The notes below the pieces were generated by a model. The model did not search any database. It had not been told where the DNA came from and worked only from the letters and a program-made list of their open reading frames with translations. From positions 16,414,001 to 16,478,000 of the forward strand of contig OX467088.1 in NCBI GenBank assembly GCA_950106755.1: DNA of 64,000 nucleotides, written 5' to 3'. Below are positions 11,660-23,040 of this stretch, piece by piece. This stretch comes from Climacium dendroides. Lineage: Eukaryota; Streptophyta; Bryopsida; Hypnales; Climaciaceae. Position numbers and translations under genes: made by a program. How positions within the stretch are numbered: the first letter of the stretch is position 1; each line of letters begins with the position of its first letter.

Positions 11660-12783
11660 TGATATGCAAGAGCTTTTGTTGTTCAAAGAAAGCAGAACTC
11701 TAAAGACCTTGAAGATAAGTACCCAAATTGTATTCCTGACAAATTTTTTCGTATTAACTATGGCACACTTGCTATTCAAGACAAGGATTCCAAGGACATT
11801 GTACTAATCGTTAAATGCTATCATTTTCAAGAAATGCCACTTGAGGAGTATGAGGAGTACCAAAAAATAACTTCGACGCTCATTAGTATGAAGAGGGGTG
11901 CCAGTTTAGTAAAATCGAATTATGCGCAAAAGACTGGTGATATGTATGCACTCGGTTGGAGACCGGGTGAGTTTTTTAAATATGATTCTCCATGTACATG
12001 TCTCTATGGTTGCATACATATTTTTTATGTTATACACAATAGTCTTGGCTTATTATATATATTTCATAAGGATTTTTGACAAGTAATAAATTTATTTTTT
12101 GTTTTTTATAGGTTTAAATAAAGGCTTCACTTTTGGGCGTTATGTTCTAGACAAGAAGATGCAAGGTTCTGTTTCAAACCTGCAAGAGTGAAAAGAGCAA
12201 CAAGCCACCATATCAAAGATATCTTATATTTACAGGAAGAGATTTTACAGTCTAACGCCATCTCTTTTTCAGCAGACAAAAGTGGAAGTAGCGGTGGGAA
12301 AAGTATTAAGTTTATCCACCATAGAATTCAAAATCTTGCAATTACAGGAAGGTGTGTTTTGTAGTAATTTGACGTATATCATGAATGACTTTAGCAATGC
12401 ATATCATCGAGATCGAGATTACAACACATATGCTTTTGGCATGCGGGCTCCGATATACTTTGACACTGGAGGTCTATTGCACAAGGACAATGGTTTGAAG
12501 AGGGAGGAATGAGAATTTATACTTGGGAGTTATAATGTGTGCGTGGATTTCAACGGCTGTGATGGAGTTGTTGAAATAATATGGCATGGTAAATTAGATT
12601 TCCACCGGACCATCTAAAATGAGTTCACAGTATACAAGGATTGTGACATCCGTGCAAGTTAGTGATGCTCTGGTTAAGAGAGTCAAGAAATTGACTAAGT
12701 TACATATGATGGGTGAGAACATGCAAAAAATAATTCGAGGTGTTGAAGAAATAGTGTTGTCCAAAATGGAGAAAGCTAAGTAG
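11660..12783 (+). pseudogene. TET/JBP-like 2OG-Fe(II) dioxygenase relic in the CACTA element
   Basis: The translation fits the TET/JBP-type (2OGFeDO) oxygenase fold. Members of the family oxidise 5-methylpyrimidines in DNA. Exon a (about 11660-11966) holds MYALGWRPG before a phase-1 donor at 11967. Exon b begins at 12112, continues with LNKGFTFGRYVL, and carries an HRD iron-ligand motif at 12405-12413 in the context FSNAYHRDRDYNTYAFG. It then has VDFNGCDGVVEIIW, a second histidine in DFHRT (12603-12605), and YTRIVTSVQ (from 12631) supplying a candidate 2OG-binding arginine. Two in-frame TGA codons (12189, 12510) and a frameshift near 12612 break it. All three catalytic positions are still readable, so decay looks limited. 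Family assignment comes from remembered motif patterns of fungal TET/JBP proteins; another DSBH oxygenase is possible. Confidence 0.65.
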
Positions 12784-15460
12784 TTCTTTGTACGAGATTA
12801 TGATTTCAGTAGAGGCATTTGTAGGAGAGTAGTTTGAACAATTGAGATGAAGGTCAATGAGTTTATAAAATACTTTAACAAGCAGACTTCTGTCTTTTGG
12901 AAATGTATCTACCTTTGTTATGAAACAATGATATTAATATTTGCATTTTTCAATTTCAATCTTAAATTTTTTTTATGTTTTTGTTGATTATATGTGGAAA
13001 TTTATGTGCACATGGTTTTTTTTCAATGATTATTTTACGGTTGTTGTAAAAGAGTTACAATTGTAATTGTATATAGATATATTGCAGGGATCTACATACT
13101 AAGAACAGAAGAGAATTTTGTAGGACGAATTTGGTCAAAGAAAATGTTGGTGTAGAGGTTTAGAAGATGTTGAATTCATGATTACAGAAGAAGAATTTTT
13201 TTCTATTATTCAAATTCAAAATGGGCCTACATATATTGATTGCCTTCTTGGTATATAGAGAATGATGATGATGGTAATATTCGAATACGAAGTCTTATAA
13301 TTGTTAAGCTTCAAAACTGATGTCCCATAGTGGTTAAACCATGATTGTTTGGATTGTTTGAAGAGAAAATTTTGCATAGCATAAGTAGTAATAACCATTA
13401 CAAGTATTTCGACAATATTCTGGAATTAGTGTAGATTTTATTCAATTACAAGTAGTAATTGAGGTATGTGCCACTCTTGTCCTTTGTTCTTTTTGACATA
13501 GATTTTATATATTTAGTAAAAAAATTCTCTTGGTCTAAATCTATATTTAAATGAGATGAAAGAGATAAATATCTCATTTTCTAGATTGTGAATGTAGAAC
13601 TTGGATGCTAAAGATGCATTTTGTAGAGAGCGTGCTGACATATCTTATTGAAAAATCAATTATATAGTATCGTCCAACAAAAGAAGTAGGAAGGACTTCA
13701 AAAATAATTTATGATTTAGTATACAAAGAACATACTCTGTACATTGGATGCTTGCTAGTTTAGATTGGAATTTTAATAGTTTTTTCCTATAACTTGAAAA
13801 ATAGATTCTATTGTTTTATATTTGAGGGCGTATATTGAGAATCTTGTTGGTTTGATTTATTATCATGTCTGAACTATTCTATGCAAACTTTTCTTGTAGC
13901 TATGAAATGTGGATTGGTTGAAAATATAGGATTTCTTAGAAATCTACTAGCTATTTTAAGTTCAATTATTTATTTTATTGGTGAAGCTTTGAGATTGGTT
14001 CCATTGTACATGAGGTTATTATAGAGGCATTCTAGAAGTTAAAATGATGGTGTCAATAATGCAATGGAAAAACATGTAGACAATCTCAAACAATATACTA
14101 CAGGTCATCAAATTTCATGGTATACATTAAGATTGGGTAATTTTTTAATTAAGAAGAGGTCAATATTTAATGCATTGTTACAAGACGTTTTAGGGACATG
14201 TGCCTAAATTTCATGACTTCCCGGCGGCACCGTCTAGTTCCACAGGCTATTGATAGTTTGTGATGTCTTGTCTCTTATTTTTTTCATAAACTATGCTATA
14301 CAGATATACGATTGACAACGTAGAATTGTTTGAGGATGTTTAGAATAGCGCGCTCACTAGGGAGAATAGGAAATGTTGAGGGAATACTTTCTATTATAGA
14401 GGGAGAGAAATAGGGATTCATTGATGATGTTCTGAAGACAATTTGCTCACCATCGAACCAAGCGGCAAGAGCTACAAGCATAGAGAGAGAAGAAGGTGAA
14501 ACCAAGAGAAGTGTACCTCTGATGATGGCAAAAGTGAAAACATGGAAGAGTAGAAGTCCTTTTTCAACAAAGATAGTGACTATAAAGATTACAACAACAA
14601 GGATGTCGATGGAGTACTAGAAGAATCAGCATTAGAAGAATTATCACCAGTAAGAAAGTTAATTCTAAATTTTTTTAGGTTTCAATTGTAGTAGCAATAG
14701 AAGAACTATATTTAATCTTATGATGGTAATACTAGTGATGTTGTTCCGTTAGCAACAATAGTTCTGTTGATGCTGAGACTTCATCATAATCAAATGCTAG
14801 TGAAAAGCAAGTAAGGAAGATGCATTTGGGATTAGAGACATCATTACAATTTACAAAAAAGAGTTGTAAACAGAGGATGATAAGATTATGCCATTGTACA
14901 CCAAGAATTTGAGAAAAGTTGTGAGTTGTAAACCATCAATCATTTTCAAATGCAGTAGTTTGTATTCCAATAAAATATATCTGCAATGGAAGCACAGATA
15001 TTGATTGTGTTAAAAAAAAAGTTAGAATACATATCTTGTGCCTTTGTAGTTGTTGATTTCATATGTCTTGTTTGATATTGATGTTGTTTGTTTATTGATG
15101 TGTTCTTCTTTAGAGGATGTAGACAAACTTTCTAATTTTATTGAGGCACTCATAATGTATATTTGTGCTTGTTATTATCATATAATATGTATTAATGGAT
15201 TGAAGTTCAGCTGCACTATGAGCCGTATAATATTATAATGTTTTGAACTTCTAGATTTGTATGTATAGAAGGTTTTATAGTCATTTACTAATGGACTAAA
15301 ATGCAAGTGTAATGATGTAGATGCGAGGAACAAAAACTTCAAATACTATTGACAAGATATGTTTTACATGGCTGTATTATGGAATGAAGGGGATGTTGGT
15401 TTTCTACCATGCAGGTTTCTATGGCCTTATGAGTTTTTATGTGTGGTATGAAATTAAAAT
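12784..15460. other. Central CACTA interior, decayed
   Basis: No continuous coding frame is present. An acidic, Asp/Glu/Ser-rich reading near 14560-14660 on the plus strand could be a remnant of transposase-region coding sequence, but it is broken by several stops. I see no TNP2 landmarks here. Confidence 0.35.
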
Positions 15461-15892
15461 ATGTTGAATATATTCATTAGTCCAATTTGTGACTTGTTCA
15501 TGCATTGTAATAAAAAACAGGCTGTTAGAAATGAAGAAGTTAATAGAAAACGACAAGAAGAATTTGTTCCTTGGAAAAAACCTACTACTTCAGGGGGACA
15601 ACAAGCAAGTGCCTGTACGATACACTACACATCCCAAGAGAGGGGGAAAAAAACAACACTACCCATGTTTTCAAAGTCCACCAACTTACAATCAACCGAT
15701 ATTTTTGTAGCAACATTTGTTTCAGCAGGAGAAGGATGTGTGAATGGTGCACCTAGATTTGTTGAAAAAGAAGGACGACAATCAATCACCTCAACACGTG
15801 TAGTGCATGGTGATGGCAACAGGTTTGCAAGTAGATCTCAAAATAAAAAGTACATGGAAATGTATAATTTTGTTATGGCTATAAATAATTGA
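15461..15892 (+). pseudogene. Hypothetical ORF in the CACTA element
   Basis: An open frame of 143 codons, the longest uninterrupted frame in its part of the element. It lies about 0.9 kb upstream of the TnpA-like relic and in the same direction. The N-terminal third is charged (Lys/Arg/Glu) and the rest is mixed. I do not recognise a domain. It could be an upstream exon of the TnpA-like gene. Overlapping frames on both strands make chance openness possible. Confidence 0.35.
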
Positions 15893-16797
15893 TTTTGTAT
15901 TTGAACTTCGTTAGTATAGTAGAGGACAATTAGCAGAATTGATGATTAGACTGAAAGAATGACAATGACAAAGTAAGTGTATGATGTAAATGGGAAGGAA
16001 AGGAACACATTCAAGATAGTCATCAAAGCTATCATTGTTACTATATATAGATGAAGGAACAATGTCCTTTTTTTTAAAGGAAGGCCCTACATCAAAAAAC
16101 ATATTCAACTGAAATGTATGTCAATTTTCTTGTCACCATAGAATTTATAAGCAAACTACAAAGAATTATACCCTCTCATGAACTTCTATAGTTATATATG
16201 TTCATTTTGAAGTTGCTTTGATGTTCTTGCTATTGAATATTATAGATCATCTTATCAGGAATGCATTAATGGAAAGAAGTGTTTATGTATATAGTAGAAG
16301 AGAAGCGGTGACAAGTATAGAGTATTCTTCAAAAGGTCAGATGCCAAGTTCCATACAAACTACACCTTAAAAAAATTTCAATTACAACAAAGAACATCGA
16401 TTATCCCTTTTGCAAGGTTCACAAAGGAGACAAGAAGTTCTCAGTGAATACAGTCCGACCATGGCACATGCAAAAAGGATGCCATCATCTTCTCAACAAA
16501 AATGTCTTGAAAAACAAGATAGTTGTCAAAAATATGCAAAGGCTTCGATTGTGCAAGATGAAAAAGATATAAGTTGTCTTAAAATTACCTAGTTCATGCA
16601 ATCTAGAAATCGTGTGGTAGTCATAATTTATTCATGTAGGCAGTCATTTTTGTGACTTTAAATTTGAAGGATGTAGCCATACTATTTGTTTCCTAAACAC
16701 TTTTTGACCATACTAGAAATGATAACAGAGAGTTTTAACCTTTGCAAACGAGGACGTTCAGAGCAAGTACAAGGATGAAGATGTATAGGATATACTT

Positions 16798-18232
16798 CAA
16801 AATTGTAGAACAGAAGGAGAATTTGGAACACATGCAGTTGACTTCTACGATAAGGACCTACATGAGAATGGTATGACATACAATGATCGCGAAGATGACG
16901 CGTATGACCCAACTCAACAACCACATATCAATGATGCAGATGAAGACAAAGATGTTGAAGAGTTATTATATGCAACTCCAACAGAAAGGAAAAAAGAGAG
17001 GAGACAAGAAAAAGCTTGCTGTGAAAAAGAAGGTAATAAACAGCAAAAGGAAGGTTTACCAAGGAATTTTCTCCTAGTGGATGAGTTTACAAAGCGACCT
17101 TATGGTGTGAGAGTGGGAAATTGGAGAAAGGAATTGATGTTGCTGTCTAGAGATTTGAACTCATTGATTGGAAACATCAATAACCAACTAGAAGGCGATG
17201 TTGCACAAATAGTAGAATGGATTCAACATACATGGAAGTATAGCTCCTCAGTAAAACATGAATACGTGAAGGAAGTGATAGTCCGTGGGATCACATTGAA
17301 ACGTGTTGATTTGTAGAAGAAAATACATAATGGAGAGCCGAAGTTGAGTGAAATTTCTGATCAAGCATGGCGAACACTAGAGAGACAATTGGACAATCCA
17401 ACATCAATAAGGAAGTCTGAAAATTGTCGAAGAGCTAATGCAAGTAGGGTGAATTTTGGTAGAACAGGGCCTTCAGGTGAGGTTGGAGTACGTCAAAGGC
17501 TGAGGAGGATTCTACGGAGGTCACTAGATCCAGAAGAAATCAGGTTTGAGATGACTCGTGACAAAGGTTATGGTGAGAGTCAACAAAAAAAATGAGAATT
17601 CAAATGTCATGTATGGAAGTGGGGGTCGACGGCTATTATTCATAGATGTGGCAGAGATGAGTCCATCGATTGATAATTTGCAAGACAAGAGAAATATGGA
17701 AAATCAATACAAGGAGCCTACGGAGAATAGAAGGAACGAAATGAATGTGGAAGACCAAATACTTCAAGAAAAGGAAGGAAAGGTGGTAGAAGAAACCGTT
17801 TCTTCAATGTCGGCTGAACAAATTTTTCAGCATCCATTAGTAGTTGTAATGATGCGACGGCTAAAAGCATTAGAAGGTAAATAAATTGAATCTCTGTTGG
17901 AGGATCAACATCAATCTGCTGAAGACGTCCCCAATGCACGTGAGAGAGTTCAAGAAACGAAAGAAAAACACATTTTGCAGCAATCACAAGTAAGTTTTCA
18001 AGAAACGAGGGAAGCATAAGGATTGCTAGTGAAGTGGTGAAATATGGTGGAGGATACTTTAAAACTATTAAGTTGTAATGTTTCATGGAATGTTGAAGGT
18101 CAAGCAAGATAGTAGAATTTATTTTAACTAATCATCTCAACTTTTGTAGGGTCTTCGACGAGATTTGGAATCAGACAGAACTACAAAAATTTCTACATCA
18201 GAGAGGCAAAAGAAGAAAGTGAAACATGGATG
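16798..18232 (+). pseudogene. TnpA-like plant transposase (Ptta/En/Spm, Transposase_24-type) relic
   Basis: One frame runs from 16798 to 17595 with a single TAG at 17314. It opens with an acidic Asp/Glu-rich segment, then a Lys/Arg-rich run, then a segment holding RPYGVRVGNWRKE. After the TAG it contains an 'SENCRRANASRVNFGRTGPSG' block, with W at the front and a Glu-Glu-Ile plus DKGYG ending. This is the layout I associate with the plant transposase Ptta/En/Spm family (PF03004), where conserved 'SExN..NR....TG' precedes a Gly-containing tail. A shifted frame (17558-17884) carries the C-terminal helical tail, and a possible last exon follows 'cttttgtag' at 18149, ending in a basic QKKKVKHG peptide. 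In En/Spm, TnpA binds the subterminal repeats. Confidence 0.65.
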
Positions 18233-18750
18233 ATCAACTGACAACAATGTTGGGGCTTCTATGATAATTCTACAGCAACCGTCATAATTTACTATGACGT
18301 GTGTACCAGGTGTTGTGGTTGAAACAAAAGTTTGTTAAATTGATGTCTATGATGTTTTGGTTAGGTTTGTATGGTATAGTGTAACAACAATGTGTGAGAA
18401 TGGAGACTGTACAAGAAATCATATCAATCATGTTTTCTAGTACAAGCTATTACAGTGCAATATAGTGCCTAATTTTGATGTTGACACTGTATATAGTATA
18501 TAAATAAGCACACTAGTAAGAACTCTGGAGAATATTCTGTAATACAAGCGTATAGAATTTGTATATTATCTACTTTATGTTGAATAGTATGTAGGCTTAC
18601 AGAGTTGGTGGCAAGTTGAGGTACCTCATATATGGAATGTCATGTACTATTGGCTACTAATAACATGTGGACTTCAGATGTTCACAATTTTGAAAACATG
18701 TTCTTGTATACAAATTGGGCTCATAAAGTACATTTTCAGCAACTAGTCTA

Positions 18751-18778
18751 AATATATATATATATATATATATATATG
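18751..18778. repeat. Short (TA)n run
   Basis: A TA run of about 26 bases near the right end of the CACTA element. Confidence 0.9.
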
Positions 18779-19069
18779 CCTAAATTTCTATATGTTAATT
18801 TCTCTATTTTGCACATGCATGTCAGCACAAACAAAGCCCACTATCTTTTCCTAAAGAGATAACAGTTGTTATTGATGAGTAGGCTATGCGAAGGCATTGT
18901 AGTTTTCCACTCTCAAAAATTGAAGTTGACAAAATTTATGTTCAAATTGACACAACTAATGACAAAATTCTATCAACTAATTGGCCAAATCAAGACGTTC
19001 CTACTGACAAAGCAATTGACAAATTTTTGTTAATTTGTTGTCAATAAGGACACAGATATCCTTGTAGTG

Positions 19070-20239
19070 CTTTCTATAAGATTTTATTTCCTACTTCCCT
19101 TCTCCATCAATGAGCTTGAGGCATCATGTCTCTTTAAAGGAATCCTCTTGAATTATAAGAGGAATCAACACCTATTGGTTGCCTCCATGAATTCTTTAAC
19201 CTCTAAATGCCCAAGGTCTTTTTTAAGATTTCGAAAAGAATGTATTTAGAGTAGATGTAATGTTTTCCAATACTTTGACAATGACATGAATTGAAGTTTC
19301 TTTAGCCTATATGAACCTAGGGTAGTCAATTTTCAAATCTTTGACTAAATGTACAATATTTGATATTTTTGATATTTTGATAGACCTTTGGGAATAAGGA
19401 AATGAACATTTATAAATGGATTAAGACTACAAATTCAAAAAATAATAAGGAAGTTTATGAAAGTTTTTTGTAATACTCCATTTGCAAATTGTTACAATGT
19501 AGGTAATCTTTTTTGAAAATTAAGAATTAAGTCATTATGCCATGTTTTTAAGGCCTTGTGATAGCAAGAGACTATATGGAGCCAATCAATCAATCAATTT
19601 CACATTCTAAATCAATATTATTTGACTAGATTTGGCTTAGTGTTTTTGATATATTTAATATTTGGCTTTTCAAATTGGCCTATAGTGTATTAGAACCAAA
19701 AAAATGAAATAAATCTTAAACACATATCAATGACTATAAGTATCCACCATTGAGTGAGTTTGTCAAACTTGATACATCTTTTGATTGAAAATACTCTCAT
19801 TTCTATCATCAAAAAATCTTACAATCATAATTGGAATCTATTTAAATTATGTATTATTGTAATCATTGTTATTTTATATATTTTGTTTGTTAAAGACAAC
19901 AATTGACATTCATTGAAACTTTACATTATTTGTAACATTCAAATTACATAAAAAAAAAAAAAGCCTTTAGTCTAAACTAATAAATAGACATAGTAAGACA
20001 AATAAATAGCAAGTTTTCCATGCCAACTCTCCATATTTCATAATTATATAAGACTCTGTAAATCATTCATTAAGACTAATATTATGAAATTTATGAAAAT
20101 AATGAATATATTTGGAAAAAAATGATATTTTGATTCTAATAATAAAAAATGTCAATAATCAAGGTTTATCAAATTGAAAATATCATTTATTCATGAGATG
20201 GTTGAAAAAGAATATAATGTCCTATAAGTTGTTTACAAA
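19070..20239. other. Right flank of the CACTA insertion, repeat-derived, no gene
   Basis: From 19070 the interrupted R2 copy resumes; 'ttctccatcaatgagcttgagg' near 19100 matches the 21330 region. Beyond about 19400 the sequence is AT-rich with no gene or element end that I can support. Confidence 0.5.
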
Positions 20240-21340
20240 AATAAATAATGATCTTTTACTCATATTTATCACTCTTCTCTTCTCTTCAAATTGATGTGAT
20301 TTTTGCACTTTGAGGTGTTTTCTTTGGTAGGTCATATGTTGGATCCACTCACATAATGACAACAATGTAGGCCAAGATAATGCAAACCAAGTACTAGTTC
20401 CATGCATGTCTTAGAATAAATCACCATTGTGGCTTAGGTTTATAGTGATGATTTGCCGTCTGTTTGAACTAAAGCATCTAAAAAATCATTTTTATTTTGA
20501 GAAGGACTTACGCTTGCTAAGAGACTTTTCACTTCTATATATCTTAATTCCACCTTTTGGAGGCAAAAAGAGGTAGTCCTTGCCTACCGATGTCCACAAG
20601 GTATGGCTAGTAGAACTCTAAATGACTCTTTATCCCAATAATGGTGTCTATTTAGTTGTTCTTATTATTATGTACTTCTCGATGCTAAATCGATTTGGTC
20701 TTAATCATGAAACACATGGTTTTTCTTGATGACGGTTTGTTCCTTCATGCTTTGGGGAGCACTATAGATGCATGCATGAAGGTGATGAGTTGTGATTGAA
20801 AGGTCCTACCAAGACCATGACAATTGTGAATTTAGAAAAGACCTACACTACAATAAAGAGGTAGAGAAGATTTCAAGCACTAAAACTGAAAAACTTTCAT
20901 TCTTGCCAACAATCTTGCAATTGGTGACGTTTAAGAATTTTTCTTCATTGCTAACTCAAGCTTTACATTGTCATGGTGAAGCGAATGGAAAACCACTAAG
21001 TGAATAAGTATATATGCTAAAAATTAATTATAGTCTAATGAGTTCTTTTCAAGAGTATAAAAGAATTTAATGACATGGTCATGGTTGTTGCATTTAGTAT
21101 TCTATGTCTTTAATATGTCTTTAATGTCTTTGATGTAAAGTAGTTGCTAGCTTTTTGAATTTATCTTGTGGCTAGTCATGTTTATGTAAACACTGAGATT
21201 GTATTTATTTGAGTATCAATGTAAATATTGGTTAAAGGACTTATTATATTGCTACATGTTTTTTCAATTTTCACACTTTTACTTTCACTTTCCATAGAAT
21301 TTTATTCCCCAATTCCCTTCCCCATCAATGTATGGTGAGT
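20240..21340 (+). repeat. Repeat family R2, copy 2 (uninterrupted)
   Basis: Direct homologue of 6250-7926 plus the start of 19070. It retains the empty target sites of both the 736-bp Harbinger-like element (near 20665) and the CACTA element (21288-21290), which makes it the reference for dating both insertions. No gene was recognised; short open frames over it (20222-20407 minus, 20792-21007 plus) are not conserved between copies. Confidence 0.85.
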
Positions 21341-22004
21341 TTAAGGCTTTAAAATCCTAGACCAATTGAAAAACCATTTGTAGCACATGTATAATAGCAC
21401 AAATGAAAGGTCATAAAATATAGCTACATTTGCAACAAAATGGTGAATAGAGTCCAATTGACTAGTGTCATAAAGCAACCAAAGTGTGGACAATAATAGA
21501 ATTGGATTTTGTTGTAGTGAGTAATGAGAGAATTAAATTAAATTAAATTTTATAAATGACCAAAGACTCAAAGAATATAGTAGTACTTTTGGACATATTT
21601 TACAAATATTGTGACTTTGCTAATGTATTAGTATCTTGTTCACTAATTGATTGTTCTATGAGCATAGACCTTTAGATGCCTACTTTATATTATATAAATC
21701 ATCACATGAGGTTTTGAAGAGTTTCTCTTAAATCATTTGGATCACAGTGAACCCTATTTGATTGTTAATGGAGATTTCTTAGTATAAACAATATCAATTT
21801 TCAGCATAGATATCTAGAATAGATGCCTAAACTTTACTTAAGGTCACATATTGACAATTTTTGTCAATTTATAGATTGGTGTCAAAACCTTATTACTCAT
21901 ATAGATACTCTTGATATATGAGCATTTAAAAAATAATTTTTTTAAAGTCAAACATTTGTGAGTAGTAATAAATCCATACAATATTATAATTATTGTAAAA
22001 GTAA

Positions 22005-22690
22005 TGAAATGTCATCCTCAATTTCATAGTTCTTTGTCATTTTCTTTTCTATAGTTGCGATAAGGTTTTAATGAATGTTAGGGAAATAATCTACTTACAT
22101 AAGGTTTCAATGATTGCTAGGGAAATAATCTAGTCACAACTTCAATTTAATTTTATGGCCAAATCCTTGTCTAATTTCACTAGAAGGAGCTTGACGGATT
22201 TTGTTAGACATCTAATGTAACATGTTCATGTTCTAATGCATGTTCATGTTCTATTGGTGGTCATTATTGACATAAAAACAAGGTTGTTACATTGGATGTT
22301 TAACAAAATCCGTCAACTTAAACATGGGCTTCTACTAGTGTTTAAAAACTATATATTAGTTTTAGCATTACCTTTTATATCCTCATAGGTAAAACCTTTT
22401 GAATCTTATACCTACAACAACAAATGAGTCGATATCTTGGTTGGGTGAAACCACAAATGTACTTGTCCATTCACCATACTTAACAATTGCTACATTTACT
22501 TGTCAATATAGTTGCCAAAGGTCATCTTAATTACAATTGCATTATAATTCAACATTCAAATGATAGAAGATCAAATATGTCAATGATATAGCTTACACTT
22601 TTTTAAAGTGAAAGTTTGAGGAATATATAAAGCACATATCAATGTCATTATGATTTTTTCCTCTTAGTATTGTTATGACTAATTTTCGGG
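22005..22690 (+). repeat. Partial direct copy of the left repeat arm
   Basis: Homologous to 4040-4600 ('agttgcgataaggtttta', 'cacaacaacaaatga'-like and 'acttgtcaatat' blocks), and therefore also to 26600-27130 inverted. A 163-bp MITE is inserted at 22178. The copy stops abruptly at about 22687, where an inverted R2 fragment begins. Confidence 0.8.
22178..22340. mobile_element. CACTA-like MITE, 163 bp
   Basis: The ends are CACTAG...CTAGTG. Both arms contain GACGGATTTTGTTA, followed by 'gacatctaatgtaac' on the left and the matching 'gttacattggatgt' on the right. A TTT duplication flanks it (22175-22177 and 22341-22343). The related sequence at 4156-4170 lacks the insertion. Such elements would be moved in trans by an autonomous CACTA transposase. 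Confidence 0.85.
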
Positions 22691-23005
22691 CATCGCTAGG
22701 CAAGAACTACCTCTTTTTGCCTCCAAAAGGTGGAATTAAGACATGTAGAAGTGGAAAGTCTCTTAGCAAGCGTAAGTCCTTTTCAAAATAAAAATGATAT
22801 TTTAGATGCTTTAGTTCAAACAGACGGCAAATCGTCACTACAAACCTAAGCCACAATGGTGATTTATTCTAAGACATGCATGGAACTAGTACTTGGTTTG
22901 TATTATCTTGGTGTACATTGTTGTCATCATGTGAGTGGACCCAACACATGACCTACCAAAAGGAAGCACCTCAAAGTGCAAAAATCGCATCAATTTGAAG
23001 ATGTG
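22690..23005 (-). repeat. Inverted fragment of repeat family R2
   Basis: The reverse complement matches 20290-20590 and 6290-6550 (the 'cctctttttgcctcc' and 'tttgtctgaactaaagca'-type landmarks on opposite strands). It abuts the direct fragment ending at 22687, showing a rearrangement junction between two repeat families. Confidence 0.8.
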
Positions 23006-23040
23006 TAGACACATTTTTATTTTTGTTTTTGTTATCTTTC

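Larger units (their letters stand above)
7927..19069 (+). mobile_element. 11.1-kb CACTA (En/Spm) transposon
   Basis: The element starts CACTACAAGGA at 7927 and ends TCCTTGTAGTG at 19069, a perfect 11-bp terminal inverted repeat with the CACTA signature. A 3-bp target duplication CTT flanks it (7924-7926 and 19070-19072). The related repeat copy at 21282-21300 keeps the empty site, with one CTT. Subterminal motifs are TTGTCAA at the left end (8032, 8043, 8132, 8160) and TTGACAA at the right end (18926, 19016 and others), so they are inverted between the two ends as expected for TnpA-binding repeats. Internal content is a TET/JBP-like oxygenase relic (11660-12783) and a TnpA-like relic (16798-18232), both plus strand. 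I could not find a TNP2 (TnpD) transposase, so this copy is probably non-autonomous. Confidence 0.93.
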
